From positions 1 to 10,582 of the forward strand of contig JAFAWJ010000377.1 in NCBI GenBank assembly GCA_019242065.1: 10,582 bases of DNA. The letters are read 5' to 3'. Under the pieces are notes generated by a model, which did not search any database, was not told where the DNA came from, and saw nothing but the letters and a program-made list of their open reading frames with translations. Every line of letters starts with the position of its first letter. The first letter of the stretch is position 1. This stretch comes from Chloroflexota bacterium. Its GTDB lineage: Bacteria > Chloroflexota > UBA6077 > CF-72. Of the stretch, positions 5,797 to 10,582 are shown in pieces. Both the position numbers and the translations under genes were made by a program.

Positions 5797-7107
5797 ATGT
5801 TGAGTCGACAGGAGAATGAGCTGGTCACCCGAACGGGGCCTGGCACGCCGATGGGTGAGGTCATGCGGCGCTACTGGATGCCCATCCTGCTGGAACGTGA
5901 GCTGGCTGAACCTGATGGGGAGCCGGTGCGGGTCCAGATCCTGGGCGAGCGTCTGGTCGCGTTTCGCGACACACGCGGCCGCATCGGGTTGATCGACGAG
6001 TTGTGTCCCCACCGACGGGTGTCGCTGTGGCTGGGCCGCAACGAGGAATGCGGTCTGCGCTGCGTGTATCACGGCTGGAAGTTCGACGTGGATGGCGACT
6101 GTGTCGACCAGATGAACGAGCCGGGCGAAAACAGCTTCGCCGACAAGGTGCACATCAAGCACTACCCGACCCTGGAGGTGGGCGGGATCGTGTGGGCGTA
6201 CCTGGGTCCGACTGCCAGGACGCCACCGCCGCCCCACTTCGAATTCACCCAGGTGGCGGCCACTCACCGCCACGTCTCGAAGGTGATCGAGGAGTGCAAC
6301 TGGTTGCAAGCCCTGGAGGGCGGAATCGATACATCGCACGCGCCGATCCTGCATCGTGCGCTGTCCGCCACCAGTCAGCGCCCGGGCATTGATCCGCGCA
6401 GTCCGTTCGTGCGCGGTGGCGCACCGACGCTCGAAGTGGACCTGACCGACTACGGCTACCGCTACGCGGGCGTGCGCAAGCTGCCCGAGGGTGGCCGGTA
6501 TGTCCGCGGCTACCACTACGTGATGCCATTCACGCAGCTGCGCCCCGCGTCTCTGTTCGGATCCGTGCTGATCCAGTCACCCAGCGATGCGGGGCCCGGC
6601 CACTTCTGGGTGCCGATGGACGATCACACCTGCATGGTCTGGAACTTCATGTACAGCCTGGACGAAGCGCTCAACGACGAGCAACGCCGCGAGTACGGCA
6701 ACGGCAACGGCCCAGACCACGTCGACCAGGCGACGTTCCAGTCGATTCGCAACAGCCGCAACAACTGGGGCATCGACCGCCAGGTGCAGCGCACCGACAC
6801 GTTCTCGGGCATCGAGGGCGTCAACACCCAGGATCGCGCTGTGCAAGAAAGCATGGGACCCATCGTCGACCGCAGTGAGGAGTACCTCGGTCCGGCGGAC
6901 AAGGCGATCATTGCCATGCGGCGGCTGCTGCTCCAGGCCATCAGGAGCGTGGAGGAAGGTGGTGATGCACCTGCCGCCGACACCAGCTATTACGGGTTAC
7001 GCGCGGTCGAGCGGATCGTCCCGGACGGAGTGGATTGGCGCGAAGAGATGCTGCCAGCTATGTACCCGAGCGCCTCGCCAGCGCGCGAGTTGGCTCCCGT
7101 CGCATAA
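5797..7107 (+). CDS. Rieske [2Fe-2S] aromatic ring-hydroxylating oxygenase, alpha subunit (phthalate 4,5-dioxygenase-like)
   Basis: A 436-residue terminal oxygenase component. The N-terminal Rieske domain has the cluster ligands Cys70-x-His72 (LCPHRR) and Cys89-x-x-His92 (RCVYHGW). The mononuclear non-haem iron site is in the C-terminal catalytic domain: Asp178, His181 and His186 in GGIDTSHAPILH. The later NTQDRAVQESMGPI stretch, followed by DRSEEYLG, is typical of the phthalate dioxygenase-like group and probably supplies the carboxylate iron ligand or its surroundings. Such enzymes use O2 and electrons from a reductase to hydroxylate, O-demethylate or cleave aromatic or alicyclic substrates in the cytoplasm. 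Length and motif spacing are normal, and the protein looks intact. No reductase or ferredoxin gene lies in the window, so its electron donor must be encoded elsewhere. The neighbouring SDR could act on an oxygenase product, but it is in a divergent unit. Confidence 0.92.
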   Translation: MLSRQENELVTRTGPGTPMGEVMRRYWMPILLERELAEPDGEPVRVQILGERLVAFRDTRGRIGLIDELCPHRRVSLWLGRNEECGLRCVYHGWKFDVDGDCVDQMNEPGENSFADKVHIKHYPTLEVGGIVWAYLGPTARTPPPPHFEFTQVAATHRHVSKVIEECNWLQALEGGIDTSHAPILHRALSATSQRPGIDPRSPFVRGGAPTLEVDLTDYGYRYAGVRKLPEGGRYVRGYHYVMPFTQLRPASLFGSVLIQSPSDAGPGHFWVPMDDHTCMVWNFMYSLDEALNDEQRREYGNGNGPDHVDQATFQSIRNSRNNWGIDRQVQRTDTFSGIEGVNTQDRAVQESMGPIVDRSEEYLGPADKAIIAMRRLLLQAIRSVEEGGDAPAADTSYYGLRAVERIVPDGVDWREEMLPAMYPSASPARELAPVA

Positions 7108-7133
7108 GAATTGACTGAGAATGGGCTGATCTT

Positions 7134-7149
7134 GACATATGTCGCGACA
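7134..7149. repeat. Two overlapping perfect 10-bp palindromes (possible operator)
   Basis: GACATATGTC at 7134-7143 and TGTCGCGACA at 7140-7149 are both perfect palindromes sharing TGTC, giving three alternating GACA/TGTC half-sites at six-base intervals. TTGACA at 7132-7137 overlaps the left one, which would suit a repressor site if that is a -35 box. They lie about 40-55 bases before the Zn-ribbon-like gene. Confidence 0.45.
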
Positions 7150-7170
7150 CAGGGCCTTCTCCTCCGTTAG

Positions 7171-7176
7171 TATTAG
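7171..7176 (+). promoter_or_regulatory. Candidate -10 box for a near-leaderless transcript of the Zn-ribbon-like gene
   Basis: TATTAG ends 11 bases before the ATG at 7188, and no Shine-Dalgarno sequence lies between them. The next gene-internal GTG at 7383 does have AAGGAG five bases upstream, so two start modes are possible. No matching -35 box is seen at 16-18 bases. Confidence 0.35.
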
Positions 7177-7187
7177 AGCGCCCGAAA

Positions 7188-7919
7188 ATGATGTCCTCCG
7201 TTATCCCGGCACGCCTGCAATTTCAGTGCGGCCACGCAGCGTTGGTAACGCTGCCACGAGTCAAAGGTGAGTCCGCCACGCAGCGCAATGTCCGTGTGGC
7301 ACGGGAAAAGACTGCCGCATTGGCCCGCCAGTGCGACTTTTGTGCACCGGCTGTTGCGGTTCTGGAACCGCAAGGAGCAGCGGTGAACGGCAACTACAGC
7401 GAGGTTGGTCTGAGTGATGTGGTCGAACCGACCTCGGTCAGCGAGCTGAGTGTGGTAGTAACCAACGAGTCCGAGATGATGCCGTCAGAACCGGCACAAA
7501 CCCCGCCGCCAGCCGACGTGGAGGTGGCCATCGTTCCCGCGGAGCTGGTGATCGCGGAGGTGCTCGAGTCGGAGCAGGGCGAGGTCGAGGTGCTCGAGGA
7601 GGTGGTGGCCGAGGCCATCATCGAGACGCTCGTCGAGGAAGCCCCGACGCCCGAACCGAAACCGGCTCGCCAACCGCGCGCTCGCCGACAACGGCGGACA
7701 CCCGCGGCTCCCACGCGACCCGCCCGAGCGCGACGTGCGCCCGCGCGCCGTGCCACGCCACGACCCGCCACCCCGTCGCTCCCGGTGGCGAGTGGTCAAC
7801 GCTTCGTCGTCGAATACCAGGTGGAGCGCGTGGTCCGCGCCACCGATATCCAGGAGGTGCTGCGCCAGCTGGAAGGCCTCGGCGCCACTGACGTGATCGC
7901 GGTTACCCGCGAGGACTGA
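7188..7919 (+). CDS. Zn-ribbon-like protein with acidic and basic linkers and a shared C-terminal module
   Basis: A 243-residue protein of unknown function with four regions. Residues about 10-55 carry Cys14-x-His16 and Cys49-x-x-Cys52 flanking a conserved-looking helix (RNVRVAREKTAALARQCDFC), which could bind one zinc ion. Residues about 95-155 are strongly acidic (runs of Glu, Val and Ala). Residues about 157-195 are Arg/Pro/Ala-rich (RQPRARRQRR, then PARARRAPARRATPRPATP), resembling histone-tail or AT-hook linkers. Residues 203-243 form a compact alpha/beta-looking module ending in GATDVIAVTRED. That module recurs at the end of the HTH protein at 9725-10429, with 14 of 37 identities and no gaps. 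No signal peptide or membrane segment is present, so it is likely cytoplasmic. An in-frame GTG at 7383 behind AAGGAG may start a 178-residue form lacking the Cys/His head. It overlaps the convergent methyltransferase gene by 17 bases. Confidence 0.8.
   Translation: MMSSVIPARLQFQCGHAALVTLPRVKGESATQRNVRVAREKTAALARQCDFCAPAVAVLEPQGAAVNGNYSEVGLSDVVEPTSVSELSVVVTNESEMMPSEPAQTPPPADVEVAIVPAELVIAEVLESEQGEVEVLEEVVAEAIIETLVEEAPTPEPKPARQPRARRQRRTPAAPTRPARARRAPARRATPRPATPSLPVASGQRFVVEYQVERVVRATDIQEVLRQLEGLGATDVIAVTRED
7372..7385 (+). promoter_or_regulatory. Internal ribosome binding site and GTG start in the Zn-ribbon-like gene
   Basis: AAGGAG at 7372-7377 is followed after five bases by an in-frame GTG (7383-7385, codon 66). 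It is better than anything in front of the ATG at 7188. Use of both starts would give proteins with and without the Cys/His head. It could also be chance. Confidence 0.35.
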
Positions 7920-8502
7920 GGCCAGCTCGAGCCGCGAAACGAAACCGACGTGACGGGCGGGGCTGGCTCAGCTCCACCTCAACGTCGACGAAGCCCGCGC
8001 GCGTGAGCCGCGCGGGCAGCTCCGTCGGGTCGACGGGCACGCAGGTGTCATCCGCGTGCAATGCCAGCCACTCGGCTGATGGAAGACTGTCGACACCCAC
8101 CAGCACGCCCCCGGGTCGCAGCACGCGGTGCAGCTCGTTGAACAAACGATCCTGGTCGGCGGGCGACGGCACGTGATGCAGCATGGTGAAGCACGTGGCG
8201 CCCGAAAAGCGGGCGTCGGCGAGCGGCAGCGCGGCGGCGTCGGCGTGCACGACTTCCACGTTCGAGCCCGCCAGGCGAGTCCTGAGCGCGTCGGCCAGAG
8301 ATTGGTCGACCTCCACCGCGGTCAGGTGCGGGGCCAGGTGGCGCAGGCGGTCGGTGGTGAGTCCCGGACCGGGGCCGATTTCGAGGAGGTCGTCTCCCAG
8401 GTCATGCGCGCCGATCGCCCACGGCAGGATCTCGTGCTCGACGGTCGCGGCCCACTCTTCACTGGAACACAGCCGCAAATGTTCGGAGTTCATGGAGATC
8501 AT
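7903..8502 (-). CDS. Class I SAM-dependent methyltransferase
   Basis: A 199-residue methyltransferase of the small 'Methyltransf_11' type. The SAM-binding motif I LEIGPGPGLTT is at 40-50, the acidic residue after strand 2 is in AVEVD (Glu64, Asp66), motif II includes the HADAAALP stretch with Asp88, and motif III/IV reads FTMLHHVP (105-112). The post-motif segment HRVLRPGGVLVGVDS is standard. The substrate is not indicated; it lacks any extra domain. The ATG at 8502 has AGGTG five bases upstream on the - strand; a second ATG at 8493 is also possible. It is divergent from the VOC gene across only 23 bases and its stop lies inside the end of the Zn-ribbon-like gene. Confidence 0.88.
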   Translation of the reverse strand: MISMNSEHLRLCSSEEWAATVEHEILPWAIGAHDLGDDLLEIGPGPGLTTDRLRHLAPHLTAVEVDQSLADALRTRLAGSNVEVVHADAAALPLADARFSGATCFTMLHHVPSPADQDRLFNELHRVLRPGGVLVGVDSLPSAEWLALHADDTCVPVDPTELPARLTRAGFVDVEVELSQPRPSRRFRFAARAGLSPRG

Positions 8503-8525
8503 CTTCGCACCTAGACTTACGTGTC
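8503..8525. promoter_or_regulatory. Minimal divergent promoter between methyltransferase and VOC genes
   Basis: Only 23 bases separate the two start codons. On the + strand TAGACT at 8512-8517 ends eight bases before the VOC ATG. On the - strand TAAGTC (plus 8514-8519) ends 11 bases before the methyltransferase ATG. The boxes overlap by four bases, and any -35 elements must lie inside the opposite gene. The VOC gene has no ribosome binding site, so a leaderless message is likely. Confidence 0.45.
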
Positions 8526-8906
8526 ATGGGTGCGCGCTTTACCGAGCTGGTCATCGACTGCCGAGATCCAGCTCGCGTCGCGGAGTTCTGGGCAGCGGTC
8601 CTCGACTACCAGGTAACCGACCGAGGACCGAAGGGTGAAATCGAAATCGGGCCTCCACGCGGCTCCAGTGGCGGCGGCCCGTCGGCGCCGACCCTCGTCT
8701 TCGTTCCGGTGCCCGAGGAGAAGACCACTAAGAATCGCATTCACATCGACGTCAACCCCACCGACACCGACCAATCGAACGAGCTGCGCCGCCTGATGCG
8801 CCTGGGCGCCCGGCGCGTCGACGTGGGCCAGAGTCAGGACGTCAGCTGGATCGTGCTGGCCGACGTGGAGGACAACGAGTTCTGTCTCCTGCGCCGACGC
8901 GTGTAG
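8526..8906 (+). CDS. VOC-superfamily (glyoxalase-like) protein
   Basis: A 126-residue protein with the paired beta-alpha-beta-beta-beta pattern of the vicinal oxygen chelate fold, closest in look to the 'Glyoxalase_6' group. The first module starts FTELVIDCRDPARVAEFW followed by AAVLDYQV. The second starts NRIHIDVNPTD, continues with LRRLMRLGARRVDVG, and ends in a WIVLADVEDNEFCLL strand. Candidate metal ligands or their equivalents are His73 in RIHIDV and Glu118 in NEFCL. The N-terminal module has Glu7 where many relatives carry His or Glu. Members include dioxygenases, isomerases and drug-binding proteins; this one cannot be assigned a substrate. It heads a probable two-gene unit with the CxxC hypothetical gene, ten bases downstream. 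Confidence 0.85.
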   Translation: MGARFTELVIDCRDPARVAEFWAAVLDYQVTDRGPKGEIEIGPPRGSSGGGPSAPTLVFVPVPEEKTTKNRIHIDVNPTDTDQSNELRRLMRLGARRVDVGQSQDVSWIVLADVEDNEFCLLRRRV

Positions 8907-8916
8907 AGCGCCTCCC

Positions 8917-9528
8917 TTGACGCTGAGAAACCGCGCCACACCGCTCGGCGAAATTGTCGCCGTGCCCGCACGTGGGACGCTCATGGGAAACCGCGGCATC
9001 CTGCACGACGCCGACCGGCGGATTGTGCGCGACTGGCAGGTGCGCCGCTGGATCGCGTGCCGCCTGGAATTCCGCGGCCGACGGCGCTCCGTCATGACGC
9101 CCGGCAGCTACACGGAGCTCTTCTTCCTGGACGAAGCCGCCGCGCTGGCCGACGGCCACCGCCCGTGTGCGGAGTGTCGCCACGCCGACTATCGCGCCTT
9201 CCAGGCCGCCTGGCGCACCGCTTACCCGGATGCGCCGGTGAACGCCGACGCAATCGACCGCGTCCTCCACGCCGAGCGCCGCCTCCGCCCATTTCTCAAA
9301 CGCACCCATTTCGCGCAGATCGACACGTTGCCGGATGGCAGCTACGTCCTGCTGGACGGAGGTGCGTGGTTAGTGCGTGGCGAGTCGGTGTGGGCCTGGT
9401 CAGCCGACCGGTACGTCGCACGTGCACCCCGTCCAACCAGGACCGAGGTCACTCTGTTGACGCCACCGTCGATTGTCAGCGTGCTGCACGCGGGCTATCA
9501 GCCGCGGCGGCACCCGTCATGTCAATAA
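8917..9528 (+). CDS. Conserved hypothetical protein with a CxxC motif, TTG start
   Basis: A 203-residue soluble protein that I believe belongs to a widespread uncharacterised family, recognisable by PARGTLMGNRG near the N-terminus, RRWIACRLEFRGRRR at 43-57, and TELFFLDEAAALADGHRPCAECR at 66-88. The Cys84-x-x-Cys87 pair beside His81 and His89 could bind a metal. A WLVRGESVWAW strand follows at 151-161, and the end is Pro/Arg-rich. No catalytic motif that I can name is seen. The start at TTG 8917 keeps the GEIVAVPARG block in the protein; later in-frame starts (GTG 8962, ATG 8983) would cut into it. It begins ten bases after the VOC stop codon, suggesting translational coupling. Function unknown. 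Confidence 0.75.
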   Translation: MTLRNRATPLGEIVAVPARGTLMGNRGILHDADRRIVRDWQVRRWIACRLEFRGRRRSVMTPGSYTELFFLDEAAALADGHRPCAECRHADYRAFQAAWRTAYPDAPVNADAIDRVLHAERRLRPFLKRTHFAQIDTLPDGSYVLLDGGAWLVRGESVWAWSADRYVARAPRPTRTEVTLLTPPSIVSVLHAGYQPRRHPSCQ

Positions 9529-9724
9529 AATGGGTTGACTCCAGCACGCTGGATTGTTTTGTGCTATTGTCCGGAGTGGACACCCGTCAGTTGCGCTGGA
9601 GAACGACACCCGCTTGGCGAGAATCGGGCGCCGACCACGACGAACGTCGCGGTCGTGACCTCCACCGGTATGCACTGTGTCCGCATGCTGAATCTTCGGC
9701 TGACGGAGAACTAGGAGTGTGGTG
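9529..9724 (+). promoter_or_regulatory. Intergenic/leader region of the HTH-linker gene
   Basis: About 196 bases without a convincing gene. It holds an extended -10 element, TGCTATTGT at 9562-9570. Immediately after that is an inverted repeat, TGTCC (9568-9572) and GGACA (9578-9582), across the expected transcription start. Upstream, CCAGC-AC-GCTGG (9541-9552) is another short inverted repeat. If transcription starts near 9577 the leader is about 145 bases and can fold around CACGAC (9636-9641) with GTCGTG (9652-9657). A TTGACT at 9535-9540 is too far from the -10 box to be its -35. Confidence 0.45.
9713..9717 (+). promoter_or_regulatory. Shine-Dalgarno site AGGAG deciding the start of the HTH-linker gene
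   Basis: AGGAG is seven bases before the ATG at 9725 but only one and four bases before the in-frame GTGs at 9719 and 9722, so the ATG is the likely start. Confidence 0.75.
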
Positions 9725-10429
9725 ATGACGGAGACGGAGACAGGAGCGGAGGCCCGAGGTGGGACCGAAGGGGCAACAGGTTCCCGCCGCAAGTTAACCG
9801 AGGACCAGGAAAAGGAAGTTACCCGCCTGTACGCTGAGACCGAGACGCCGGTGTCCGAAATCAGCAAGCGGTACGGGATCGGTGAGTCGTCGGTGTATCG
9901 CGTCGCGCAGCGGCATGGTGCGTCGCTGCGGGGTCGGACGTCGACCAGTGGCGCTGGTGGCACCTCCACCTCGGGCAGCACCGGCACTGGCCGTCGCGGC
10001 CGCCGTCCCGGCAGCGGAGCCGCCGGTGGGGCTGCCGCCGCGAGCGGAACTGGCACCGGTCGGCGTGGGCGACGGCCGCGGAGTGGCGCGGCGGCCAGCA
10101 CCGGCACGGCGACGGCACCCACCAACGGTCGGCGTCGACGTGGAGCGGCGGCGGCTGGGGCGACGGCCGCTACGGCGGCGGCCACCACCGGCACGGGCCG
10201 TGGCCGCCGGGGCGGAGCGCGCACTGGCAGCACCACCACCGGCGGCGCACGCCGCGGTCGGCGGCCGGGGTCGGCGGCCAGCACGGCCGGCGGGTCCTCC
10301 AGTGGCGGGCGCAGCTGGCGGGTGAGCTTCACCGCCACGCGGGTGTTCAGCGCAGCGTCGATGGCCGAAGCCATCCGGCAAGCGGAGGCCGCCGGAGCCA
10401 CCGAGATCGTCGGTATTACCCGCGAGTAG
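9725..10429 (+). CDS. Helix-turn-helix protein with AT-hook-like Arg/Gly linker and shared C-terminal module
   Basis: A 234-residue, strongly basic protein. Residues 1-21 are Glu/Thr/Gly-rich. Residues 22-65 form a resolvase/Hin-type helix-turn-helix (KLTEDQEKEVTRLYAE, then PVSEISKRYGIGESSVYRV). Residues about 68-195 are low-complexity Gly/Ala/Thr/Ser with recurring GRRGRRP-like units (89-95, 112-118, 177-181) and shorter Arg clusters at 135-139 and 158-163. These resemble AT-hook or nucleoid-protein tails that track the minor groove. Residues 197-234 are a compact module ending GATEIVGITRE that matches the end of the Zn-ribbon-like protein at 7188-7919. There is no recombinase or transposase catalytic domain, so this is more likely a DNA-architectural or regulatory protein than a mobile-element enzyme. 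The gene stands alone between its own promoter region and a 32-bp palindrome. Confidence 0.8.
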   Translation: MTETETGAEARGGTEGATGSRRKLTEDQEKEVTRLYAETETPVSEISKRYGIGESSVYRVAQRHGASLRGRTSTSGAGGTSTSGSTGTGRRGRRPGSGAAGGAAAASGTGTGRRGRRPRSGAAASTGTATAPTNGRRRRGAAAAGATAATAAATTGTGRGRRGGARTGSTTTGGARRGRRPGSAASTAGGSSSGGRSWRVSFTATRVFSAASMAEAIRQAEAAGATEIVGITRE

Positions 10430-10435
10430 CTAAAA

Positions 10436-10467
10436 AGCCGTCAGCTGACAGCTGTCAGCTGACGGCT
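10436..10467. repeat. 32-bp perfect palindrome
   Basis: The left half AGCCGTCAGCTGACAG (10436-10451) is exactly complementary to the right half, with no loop. It contains three CAGCTG sites seven bases apart (10442, 10449, 10456). It begins six bases after the HTH-gene stop codon and its last base is the first of a TACAAT -10 box. Read on the - strand it is a strong hairpin followed by five T residues, so it could terminate transcription arriving from the right. On the + strand no U-tract follows, so it is a weaker terminator for the HTH gene. Confidence 0.85.
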
Positions 10468-10472
10468 ACAAT
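10445..10472 (+). promoter_or_regulatory. Promoter of the cupin-like gene, overlapping the palindrome
   Basis: CTGACA at 10445-10450 (five of six consensus -35 bases) and TACAAT at 10467-10472 (-10) are separated by 16 bases. The -10 ends nine bases before the ATG at 10482, predicting a leaderless or nearly leaderless message. The -35 and the whole spacer lie inside the palindrome, so a dimeric regulator binding it would block this promoter. Confidence 0.6.
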
Positions 10473-10481
10473 GGGCAGGGT

Positions 10482-10582
10482 ATGAAAGTCGTCAGCACTG
10501 GCAACCTGCCCCGTCAACCGGCAGTCAGCCCGTTGTTCACGGGCGAGGTCTTCCGTCAAGTCATCGTCGATCCGGCGGACTC
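10482..10582 (+). CDS. N-terminal part of a cupin-like protein (3' truncated)
   Basis: An open frame starts at ATG 10482 and runs off the right edge after 33 full codons. The visible sequence, MKVVSTGNLPRQ, then PLFTGEVFRQVIVDPADS, resembles the N-terminus of small single-domain cupins, which have a first strand pair before the metal-binding cupin motif. That motif would lie outside the window, so the assignment rests on the N-terminal pattern only. Initiation is probably leaderless from the palindrome-embedded promoter, though the CAGGG before the ATG could serve as a weak ribosome binding site. Confidence 0.55.
   Translation, partial: MKVVSTGNLPRQPAVSPLFTGEVFRQVIVDPAD

Noticed and set aside
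5746..6516. Long upstream extension of the kinase frame on the - strand
   Set aside because: It is antisense to the well-supported Rieske gene, and the kinase fold begins at the ATG at 5745.
7111..7141. TTGACT (7111) and TTGACA (7132) as -35 boxes of a standard promoter
   Set aside because: Neither has a convincing -10 box at 16-18 bases; they are noted only as overlapping the palindromes.
9517..10401. Long - strand open frames opposite the HTH-linker gene
   Set aside because: They are Pro/Arg/Ala-rich shadows of a GC-rich repetitive coding region with no recognisable domain.
9725..10429. Transposase or resolvase because of the Hin-like helix-turn-helix
   Set aside because: There is no catalytic domain, and no terminal inverted repeats or target duplications flank the gene.
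10436..10467. Intrinsic terminator of the HTH gene on the + strand
   Set aside because: The A-run lies before the hairpin and no T-run follows on this strand; the geometry fits - strand termination or an operator better.

Overview
The window is GC-rich (by eye about two thirds G+C), densely coded on both strands, and carries no rRNA, tRNA, CRISPR array or insertion sequence that I can see. It reads as ordinary chromosome of a free-living, probably aerobic bacterium. The gene mix (tandem-domain proteins of the DUF427 and YbjQ/DUF74 families, a cytidylate-kinase-like protein, a Rieske oxygenase, Zn-ribbon and HTH proteins with long low-complexity linkers), together with frequent apparently leaderless starts, fits Chloroflexota or a neighbouring high-GC terrabacterial lineage. 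That placement is inference; no marker gene is present.

Layout. Positions 2-211: tail of an unrecognised gene. 258-1082 (+): duplicated YbjQ-type protein, tail-to-tail with a one-domain MetE-like methyltransferase (1086-2234, -). A 253-bp divergent intergenic region with inverted repeats follows. Then a two-gene + unit: a double-DUF427 protein (2488-3279) and a NagD/LHPP-type HAD phosphatase, whose start is probably a CTG overlapping the upstream stop (3276-4097). Converging on it is a two-gene - unit: a cytidylate-kinase-like protein with a C-terminal BON-like domain (4924-5745), then an SDR oxidoreductase (4122-4892). Divergent from the kinase is a Rieske non-haem iron oxygenase alpha subunit (5797-7107). 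Next come a Zn-ribbon/acidic/basic-linker protein (7188-7919, +), a SAM methyltransferase (7903-8502, -) overlapping it tail-to-tail, a divergent VOC-fold protein (8526-8906, +) followed by a CxxC conserved hypothetical (8917-9528, +), an HTH protein with an Arg/Gly-rich AT-hook-like linker (9725-10429, +), a 32-bp perfect palindrome (10436-10467), and the first 33 codons of a cupin-like gene (10482 onward).

The metabolic genes (Rieske oxygenase, SDR, HAD phosphatase, VOC, methyltransferase, MetE-like, cupin-like) look like accessory catabolism, but they lie in short independent units and do not form one obvious pathway. The most unusual signal is a pair of otherwise unrelated proteins, at 7188-7919 and 9725-10429. 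They end in the same roughly 37-residue module (14 of 37 identical, no gaps), each attached through a basic low-complexity linker to a different N-terminal head (Cys/His zinc-ribbon-like versus helix-turn-helix). This suggests a small family of chromosome- or nucleic-acid-associated proteins with a common C-terminal interaction module. A GACA-N2-TGTC palindrome lies upstream of the first gene, and the same motif forms the centre of the 32-bp palindrome just after the second, over the predicted promoter of the cupin-like gene.
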